10,551 bases of DNA, from NCBI GenBank assembly GCA_011049465.1, contig DSBP01000230.1:1-10551 (forward strand), in the 5' to 3' direction. A model generated the notes under the pieces. It made no database searches. It was not told the origin of the DNA and worked only from the letters and a program-made list of their open reading frames with translations. Below, piece after piece: positions 5,540 through 10,551 of this stretch. Position 1 is the stretch's first letter; every line of letters starts with the position of its first letter. Made by a program: the position numbers and the translations under genes. Source of the DNA: a bacterium. Its GTDB lineage: Bacteria; Oederibacteriota; PGYV01; DSBP01.

Positions 5540-7849
5540 ATGAGTAGAATCAGGTTTGCCGCGCTTTTTATGGCAGCACTTTTCGCGTTTACAGGCACAG
5601 TATCGGCCATAACCGCGGAAGAACTGGCAAAAAAGCACAGAATTAAGCTGTGGACATTTGAAACAGGAACGCTTGAAGGGTGGTACGGTGAAAACAAGTT
5701 TTCAAAGGCATTGTCTGTCACAAATGACCCGAAATTCGTGACAGAAGGCAAGTACGCGATGAAAACCGACCTTACCGGCTCAAATGACTGGAACCAGGAG
5801 ATTATGCGCAACAGGGGGCCGTTCCACGCGGATATCAACAAGCTTGTGGAGCTGAGTTTTGACTGCATAGTCCCCGAAGCCACCATGAAGGGGCTTGAAT
5901 ATGGGGAAATCTATCTTGTATTCTCAAGCCAGTCAAACGCGTGGTACTCGCTTAAGAGCGCGCTTGTTCCGGGAAAACAGACAATCTCCTACAAGATTGA
6001 GAATCAAAGAATCGCGAAGGACATGTGGGATGTGTATCTGGTTATTAATTCAAGCCAGCCGTTTAAGGGCCCGATATATATTGACAACATTCAGGGCCGC
6101 ATTCTCGGGCCTCCGGGAAACATAGAGGGTGTTATCAAGGATTCTGACGGCAAAGGCATCAAGGATGCTTATGTTGTTGTGGGCGAGCAGCTCGCAAGGA
6201 CAGGAAATGACGGAAAGTTCAGGATGCGTGTTCCCGAGGACGCTTACAGAATGGCTGTTGTCGCTTATGGTTACAGGGACAAAGGCCAGGATGTAATGGT
6301 TCTTGCCAACCAGACAAATAATCTGGGAGAGATTACTCTTGTAAAACAGAGGGAGCCGAAAGAGACAGCGGTTAAGGTCTCGCTGGATCCTTCCAAGGTA
6401 ATCAGGACATTTGACCCGCACAAGCTTTACGGCCAGAATGTCGCTGCCTGGCACAGGCCCGAAGGCTACAGGGACAACGAGGCGCTGAAGAGGATGAAGC
6501 AAATAGGCGCCACGTTTATCAGGCTTCCCGGTGGCGATTACGGCAATGAGTATGACTGGAGGACGGGAAATGTATTCAGGCACGACGGCACTGTCCGCTG
6601 GACGCCGGATTTTAACTACATGGGCGGAATGGCGCCTTTTATAAGAAGGCTTGACTCCATGTGGGGAGGAAATAAAGTGGAAGCCCTGCCCATTATCAAC
6701 GTAATGTCGCCTCTGAGCAAAACAATAGAGCAGAGGGTGAATTACCAGATTGAATGGCTGCAGGATATGAAGAACAAGGGAATAAGATTCAAGTATGTCG
6801 AGGTCGGAAACGAGCCTGACAGCAAAGGCGCAGTACCGGGGCCGGGCAAGCCGAAAGAAGGCCAGCCATGGTATCAGGCGGCAAATGACCCCAAGGTTTT
6901 GAGATGGTGGAGTTCTATTGAGAATTACTCAAAGGTATTCAACTATACAAGCCAGAAGATTAAAAAAGCCTTCCCGAACGACAACCTTCTCCTGATGGGT
7001 CCCTGCACAATGCAGCCCATGAACCAGGAGATGCTTGACGGAAGGCCGTGGCAGGCTGACGCGAAGTCGCCTGTATGGGTTGAAAAATTCCTGCAGCTTT
7101 CAGGCAAACACGTTGACACGCTTGTTGTCCACGAATATCCCTTCTGGGCAAACAATGACGCGCGCGCGCTTTTAAAGAAGCCGCAGGAGACGTGGCCGGT
7201 TTACATGCCGAAGTTCAGGGACTGGATAAAGAAGCATGTCAATTCAATCAAGGGCCGCGAAAATGATTATATTGAGGTTGCCCTTACCGAATGGAACTCG
7301 GGAGACGAGAACATAATGACCGCGATGCTTGAAAATTCGCTGTTTTGCGCCGATTATCTGGGCGAGTTCATAAGGCAGGGAGGCGACCTGGCGCTTATCT
7401 GGGATCTTTATACGCAGAAGCCCGGGCTTGGCGGCGGCCACGGCCTGATGGACTCGGAAAACGACCCGACGGACAAGTTCTCGCGCAGGGGACATTACTG
7501 GGTCTTTGACCTGTATTACAACAGGTTCGGCACAAAGGTCATTGACGCGAAGTCAGACTATGAAAACCTGTCTGTCCACGCAACCATGCTGGATGACAGG
7601 ACAATAGCGCTGATGGCCATTAACAAGTCAAAGTTTGATATCGCGAGCGCGAAAATCGATATCAAAGGGTTTAAACCGTCAACAACCGCTAAGTCGTGGC
7701 AGTTTTCGGAAAAGGAGTATGTGTGGTCGCGTGAGCTTTACAGGCCCATAGTGAACACAGGGCCGACAGAGTTTAACGCGAGGCTGGGAGATTCCAATTC
7801 CTACAATTTCCCGCCTTACTCGATAACGGTTATGCACCTGAAAAAATAA
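5540..7849 (+). CDS. Secreted multidomain clan GH-A glycoside hydrolase (GH51/GH44/GH39-like)
   Basis: A protein of 769 residues with a signal peptide at 1-23, probably cleaved after VSA. Residues about 34-185 form a jelly-roll carbohydrate-binding-like domain opening with LWTFETGTLEGWY and closing with YIDNIQ. Residues about 192-269 match a carboxypeptidase-regulatory-like Ig fold (GVIKDSDGKGIKDAYVVV, then TGNDGKFRMRVPE). The catalytic TIM barrel spans about 284-664. RLPGGD at 328-333 resembles the strand-1 motif of GH51/GH44. VGNEP places the acid/base at Glu425, and LTEWNS places the nucleophile at Glu584, the paired glutamates of retaining clan GH-A enzymes. A C-terminal beta-sandwich of about 100 residues ends with PPYSITVMHL, typical of these families. 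The exact family and substrate are not clear by eye; an arabinofuranosidase, glucanase or xylosidase role is possible. It is probably exported to the periplasm or outside. A terminator follows immediately. Confidence 0.82.
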   Translation: MSRIRFAALFMAALFAFTGTVSAITAEELAKKHRIKLWTFETGTLEGWYGENKFSKALSVTNDPKFVTEGKYAMKTDLTGSNDWNQEIMRNRGPFHADINKLVELSFDCIVPEATMKGLEYGEIYLVFSSQSNAWYSLKSALVPGKQTISYKIENQRIAKDMWDVYLVINSSQPFKGPIYIDNIQGRILGPPGNIEGVIKDSDGKGIKDAYVVVGEQLARTGNDGKFRMRVPEDAYRMAVVAYGYRDKGQDVMVLANQTNNLGEITLVKQREPKETAVKVSLDPSKVIRTFDPHKLYGQNVAAWHRPEGYRDNEALKRMKQIGATFIRLPGGDYGNEYDWRTGNVFRHDGTVRWTPDFNYMGGMAPFIRRLDSMWGGNKVEALPIINVMSPLSKTIEQRVNYQIEWLQDMKNKGIRFKYVEVGNEPDSKGAVPGPGKPKEGQPWYQAANDPKVLRWWSSIENYSKVFNYTSQKIKKAFPNDNLLLMGPCTMQPMNQEMLDGRPWQADAKSPVWVEKFLQLSGKHVDTLVVHEYPFWANNDARALLKKPQETWPVYMPKFRDWIKKHVNSIKGRENDYIEVALTEWNSGDENIMTAMLENSLFCADYLGEFIRQGGDLALIWDLYTQKPGLGGGHGLMDSENDPTDKFSRRGHYWVFDLYYNRFGTKVIDAKSDYENLSVHATMLDDRTIALMAINKSKFDIASAKIDIKGFKPSTTAKSWQFSEKEYVWSRELYRPIVNTGPTEFNARLGDSNSYNFPPYSITVMHLKK

Positions 7850-7856
7850 CAGTTTT

Positions 7857-7899
7857 AAAAAAAAGGCCCTCCGGAGACCCCGGAGGGCCTTTTTTTTTT
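7857..7899 (+). terminator. Intrinsic terminator after the glycoside hydrolase
   Basis: A perfect 10-bp GC-rich stem (GGCCCTCCGG at 7865-7874 pairing with CCGGAGGGCC at 7880-7889) has a 5-base loop and is followed by ten T. Eight A on the left extend the stem and give a U-tract on the other strand, so the element could work in both directions. It starts 8 bases after the stop and separates the hydrolase from the AraC-type gene. Confidence 0.95.
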
Positions 7900-8005
7900 G
7901 TGTAAATACAATATGAAACACGCCTAAAAATAAGCGAAAAACATCAAGGCGTTATGTAGTAGAATATTTTTATAGGCCGGAAGTGGAATGTGGGGGTTAG
8001 GGAGG

Positions 8006-8021
8006 GGCTCAATACTGAGCC
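8006..8021. repeat. Perfect inverted repeat in the leader of the AraC-type gene
   Basis: GGCTCA at 8006-8011 and TGAGCC at 8016-8021 are separated by ATAC, 24 bases before the start codon. It could be an operator (for example autoregulatory) or a small mRNA hairpin affecting translation. No T-tract follows, so it is not a terminator. In the surrounding spacer (7900-8045) the only promoter-like feature is TAGAAT at 7960-7965, and it lacks a convincing -35 box. Confidence 0.4.
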
Positions 8022-8045
8022 GGAAAGGCGGTAGATAAACAGGCT

Positions 8046-8948
8046 ATGACAGAACAGCAGATAAAAGGAATGCGGTACAGGGATAATATCAGGAAGGCTG
8101 TTGATTATGTCGAGCGAAATATTAAGAAAAGGGTCTCATATAAAGCCGCCGCATCAGCCGCAGGTTTGTCGGTTGACCGTTTCTGGCACGTCTTTAAGCT
8201 TTTGTTTAACGAGACAATCGGCAGTTATATAAGAAGGCGGCGGCTTACGCTCGCGGCAAGAAAACTGACATCTACAGGAAAGACGGTTTTGCGCATCTGC
8301 AAATCCGTGGGGTTCAAAAATCACGAAGTGTTCAGCAGGGCATTTAAAAAACAATTCGGCGTAACTCCGGTTGCATACAGGAACAACGGAAAAAATCTGT
8401 ATTACCGTGAGAGGCCGGGAATATGCGGAAAAGAAATAGACCTGAAACTGCTCGGAGGTTTTTCCCTGAAGCCAAAGACAGCGAGGGTAAAGGGGTTCAA
8501 GTTATGGGGCATCTCGGATGTGATGACAAGAAAGACAGCGCCTTTGCGCGGCATCAGGCCGGTTAAAAAGCTGGCATCAATTCTTAAACGCGCGGGAATG
8601 GAGAGGGGAGAAAAAGGGTATCTTGTTGTAAGGGTAATTGATTACCCCTGTTTCTGCAGCTCGCCGCTTGACGCGGATGTGGAGGTCTTCTACGGGGTCA
8701 GGAGAAAAATAAGCGGCAAAGATATTAAGAGCAGGAGGGTTAACAGCGGAAGTTACGCGGTATTCAGCCATAATGGGGGAAGAAACAGCAGGTATATGGC
8801 ATATCAGTATATTTTTGGCTGCTGGGCAAGCTGCGGCAGCCCGAGAAAAGACCCGAAGTTTTTCTTTGAGGAAAGGAGGGCAGGGGTAATGGATGACGGC
8901 AAAGTAAGCATGGAAATATATGTGCCGAAGGGGAAAACAAGGAAGTAA
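8046..8948 (+). CDS. AraC-family transcription regulator with C-terminal GyrI-like effector-binding domain
   Basis: A protein of 300 residues with the Rob-like order: DNA-binding domain first, ligand domain second. Residues about 14-112 form the AraC domain. The first helix-turn-helix is at about 31-54 (SYKAAASAAGLSVDRFWHVF) and the second at about 80-104 (TVLRICKSVGFKNHEVFSRAF), ending in the family signature FGVTPVAYR. Residues about 135-295 resemble the GyrI-like/effector-binding fold, with VNSGSYAVFSHNGG near 232, FGCWASCG near 257, FFFEE near 272 and a closing VSMEIYVPK. That domain binds small, often amphipathic or cationic molecules; the ligand here is unknown. Several cysteines (CFC at 202-204, and 259 and 263) could make it redox-responsive, though this is speculative. 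It stands alone after a terminator. The ribosome binding site is weak (GGCGG near 8027). It might control the neighbouring hydrolase, but nothing in the sequence proves it. Confidence 0.87.
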   Translation: MTEQQIKGMRYRDNIRKAVDYVERNIKKRVSYKAAASAAGLSVDRFWHVFKLLFNETIGSYIRRRRLTLAARKLTSTGKTVLRICKSVGFKNHEVFSRAFKKQFGVTPVAYRNNGKNLYYRERPGICGKEIDLKLLGGFSLKPKTARVKGFKLWGISDVMTRKTAPLRGIRPVKKLASILKRAGMERGEKGYLVVRVIDYPCFCSSPLDADVEVFYGVRRKISGKDIKSRRVNSGSYAVFSHNGGRNSRYMAYQYIFGCWASCGSPRKDPKFFFEERRAGVMDDGKVSMEIYVPKGKTRK

Positions 8949-8954
8949 GCAATT

Positions 8955-8982
8955 GAAAGGTTAAAGTTGAAAAGTTAAAGTG
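8955..8982 (+). repeat. Two adjacent imperfect 14-base repeats in an AT-rich spacer
   Basis: GAAAGGTTAAAGTT (8955-8968) is followed directly by GAAAAGTTAAAGTG (8969-8982), which differs at two positions, and then by the related TAAATG sequence. They lie just after the AraC-type gene in the 206-base gap 8949-9154. Apart from this, the gap contains the propeller-gene promoter and otherwise only AT-rich sequence. No terminator was found after the regulator gene. Confidence 0.45.
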
Positions 8983-9077
8983 TAAATGTAATACGGTGTT
9001 GTTTGCGGCGCGTTAACTTGAAAATGTAAATTCGAAATTTTAATTGTATTTGGCGGTTGTATAAAAGAGAAAAAAAC

Positions 9078-9106
9078 TTGATTTTTTAACGAAGGTGATG
9101 TATAAT
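9078..9106 (+). promoter_or_regulatory. Near-consensus sigma-70 promoter for the beta-propeller gene
   Basis: TTGATT at 9078-9083, a 17-base spacer and a perfect TATAAT at 9101-9106. Transcription would start near 9113, leaving a leader of about 42 bases before the ATG at 9155. An A-rich run at 9071-9076 directly upstream could act as an UP-like element. Confidence 0.78.
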
Positions 9107-9154
9107 AGGAACTATCAATGATGTTACGGTAAAACTTAACATTAGAGAGGGTTA

Positions 9155-10450
9155 ATGATTAAAAGGGCGGCAGTGAAATCAGCAATCATTATTCTGTTAT
9201 TTGCGGTATTATTTGTTGTGCCCGGCCGGGCAGAGTACCGGGCGGGGCCGGGACGCACCGCGTTTAATCCTGATGATGCATCGCGCGGCGATAAGCTTAC
9301 AAAAATATGGGAAACAATAATAGGGGATCTGGGTACCAACATATCTTCGCCTGTAATCTACCTTGGACACATATATATCGGCACACGCGGGGGGATTCTG
9401 TATAAAATCAACAAGTATGACGGATCATTCGCGTCCTATCATCAGTTAACCGGCCATATAAACGGCGCCGTGGCCGCTTCTGATGCAGGCATATATTTTG
9501 GATGTAATGACGGGTTTATGTATGCCATGGATCATGATTTAACCCTGAAACCCGGCTGGCCAAAGAAGGCGCGCGCGCCTGTGGCGGGAGCGCCGGTTTT
9601 CGCCGCGTTAGCTTCAGTTTATTATGTGGTTTTTAGCGACACTGCGGGAAATGTCTATTTTATTAACCCTATGGACGGGTCTGTGACAACTGTATCATCC
9701 GGTGATTATACGGCCGCGGCCCCGGCGCTTGCGGGGAACAATATTATAACAACTTCGCCATCGGGACGGGTTTATAAAACAAACGAGTCTGAAGCAACCG
9801 CCGCTTATCTCATGCCGGGAGGGAGTTATGTGCCGGCTGTGGCAAAGAATACGGAAGATGTCTTTGTGGCAGATGTGACAGGAAGGGTTCATTTGCTGAA
9901 TATTATGAGTGGCACTGCCCCGGCAGTCTCGGATTTGGCGGGAAAGCTCACAAATCCATTAATCTACAATACCGGCAGGAATGTAATCACGGCTGCCGTT
10001 GGAAGCGGCAGCCTGTTTTGGCTCAACGGCGATTCCCTTGCCGCTGAAAAAACAAGCACGGGCAGCATGGGGGCGGAAATCAGCGGCGGTGCTGCCGGTG
10101 CAATCAATACGTTTATAATAAAGAAGAACGGCAGTATTGAGGCGTATGATAATGAGGCGGGACATACGGGTACAATGGAAACAGGAGCCGCAGTGTTCGG
10201 ATCCATGGCTCTGGATAACTGTATGGTGATATATGGTTCTGACGGGAAACTGTCGTTGTACGCGGTATCAGACAGCATAGACAATCCCCCGGGCTATTCG
10301 TATCTGCCGGACTTCCCGAATCCGGTGGAAATATCAGGGTCAGCAGGGTCATTCAGCAGCGCGTTCAAATGGTATGATATTTATTACGAAAACCCCGATT
10401 CGGGGCGGGTTTACATAACATCCAACCAGGCTGTAAATTCCGCCGCATGA
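9155..10450 (+). CDS. Secreted PQQ-like beta-propeller protein, probably truncated at its 3' end
   Basis: The open frame is 431 residues, with a signal peptide at 1-26 (cleavage after GRA). Eight repeats of a beta-blade pattern (hydrophobic run, G/N-D/G, aromatic strand, then N/D-G or similar) start near residues 72, 111, 157, 194, 234, 275, 317 and 355. Clear examples are IYIGTRGGILYKINKYDG, IYFGCNDGFMYAMD and VYFINPMDGS. This fits an eight-bladed PQQ/quinoprotein-like propeller, probably a binding or assembly scaffold; no catalytic or cofactor residues are evident. After residue 375 a new region begins (FPNPVEISGSAGSFSSAFKWYDIYYE), and it stops abruptly in repeat DNA. The last five codons and the TGA are part of the insertion-type repeats, so the native protein was probably longer. 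GAGAGG at 9145-9150 serves as the ribosome binding site. Confidence 0.8.
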   Translation: MIKRAAVKSAIIILLFAVLFVVPGRAEYRAGPGRTAFNPDDASRGDKLTKIWETIIGDLGTNISSPVIYLGHIYIGTRGGILYKINKYDGSFASYHQLTGHINGAVAASDAGIYFGCNDGFMYAMDHDLTLKPGWPKKARAPVAGAPVFAALASVYYVVFSDTAGNVYFINPMDGSVTTVSSGDYTAAAPALAGNNIITTSPSGRVYKTNESEATAAYLMPGGSYVPAVAKNTEDVFVADVTGRVHLLNIMSGTAPAVSDLAGKLTNPLIYNTGRNVITAAVGSGSLFWLNGDSLAAEKTSTGSMGAEISGGAAGAINTFIIKKNGSIEAYDNEAGHTGTMETGAAVFGSMALDNCMVIYGSDGKLSLYAVSDSIDNPPGYSYLPDFPNPVEISGSAGSFSSAFKWYDIYYENPDSGRVYITSNQAVNSAA

Positions 10451-10551
10451 CGACCACCTTTTCCGCCCATGACGACCAGTCAATTCCGCTACATGGCGAC
10501 CACCAATTCCGCTCATGACGACCACCCGTCCATGAGGATAGAATAGGTCAA
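10432..10551. mobile_element. Probable terminal region of an IS21-type insertion sequence (rest outside window)
   Basis: From the TGTAAATTCCGC at 10432 the sequence switches to short direct repeats. IS21-family elements typically start with TG and carry several subterminal transposase-binding repeats at each end, and this stretch has that layout. Sequence to the right of 10527 holds no recognisable gene start within the window, so any transposase lies beyond it. The exact edge is inferred from the TG dinucleotide and from where the repeat pattern begins. No target-site duplication can be tested because the other end is missing. Confidence 0.55.
10436..10527 (+). repeat. Four tandem 23-base imperfect repeats
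   Basis: Units begin at 10436, 10459, 10482 and 10505, exactly 23 bases apart. The common core is TTCCGC, then 2-3 variable bases, then CATGACGACCA (CATGGCGACCA in the third). The period is about two helical turns, which would place all sites on one face of the DNA, as expected for a repeated protein-binding site. The first unit overlaps the last codons and stop of the beta-propeller frame. Confidence 0.88.

Noticed and set aside
5416..5886. 156-residue open frame on the minus strand
   Set aside because: It overlaps the start of a clear plus-strand gene, has low-complexity serine-rich composition and no recognisable motif; it is a shadow frame.
7898..7965. Promoter for the AraC-type gene
   Set aside because: TTGTGT at 7898 has no -10 box at the right distance, and TAGAAT at 7960 has no -35 box.
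10391..10405. Small GC hairpin (CCCCG-ATT-CGGGG) near the end of the propeller gene
   Set aside because: It lies inside coding sequence and is not followed by a T-run, so it is not a terminator.
10436..10527. CRISPR array
   Set aside because: The repeats are directly adjacent with no unique spacers and differ from one another, unlike CRISPR repeats.

Overview
The window reads as one strand of a bacterial chromosome of roughly balanced GC. All seven recognisable genes lie on the + strand and use the standard code. Secreted proteins with signal peptides, inner-membrane sensor enzymes, a c-di-GMP module, an ECF sigma factor and a glycoside hydrolase suggest a free-living, probably diderm, polysaccharide-using environmental bacterium. 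I cannot assign a phylum from the sequence.

Region 1 (1-3906) is a tight c-di-GMP cluster: the 3' part of a GAF/HD-GYP phosphodiesterase, then two membrane-anchored GAF-GGDEF diguanylate cyclases of matching architecture. The genes overlap by 8 and 11 bases, so they are almost certainly cotranscribed and translationally coupled. Both cyclases keep the catalytic GGEEF motif, but only the first has the RxxD product-inhibition site.

Region 2 (3954-7849) is the most interesting part. An ECF-type sigma factor is followed 17 bases later by a single-pass membrane protein. Its short cytoplasmic N-terminus fits an anti-sigma role by position, and its outer part is a CBM11/CIA30-like carbohydrate-binding domain. 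Next comes a secreted multidomain clan GH-A glycoside hydrolase whose N-terminus carries a similar jelly-roll type domain. I infer a carbohydrate-sensing sigma/anti-sigma switch next to its candidate enzyme. However, the hydrolase also has a good housekeeping promoter of its own, which complicates a simple model. A strong intrinsic terminator closes the region.

Region 3 (7850-9154) holds an AraC-type regulator with a C-terminal GyrI-like effector-binding domain. It has a small perfect inverted repeat in its leader and an AT-rich spacer with short tandem repeats after it.

Region 4 (9155-10551) holds a secreted eight-repeat beta-propeller protein driven by a near-consensus sigma-70 promoter. 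Its 3' end runs straight into four 23-base-periodic repeats that look like the multi-repeat end of an IS21-type insertion sequence. The gene appears truncated, with its last residues and stop codon supplied by the inserted DNA. No tRNA, rRNA or CRISPR array was seen, and no gene-free stretch exceeds 300 bases.
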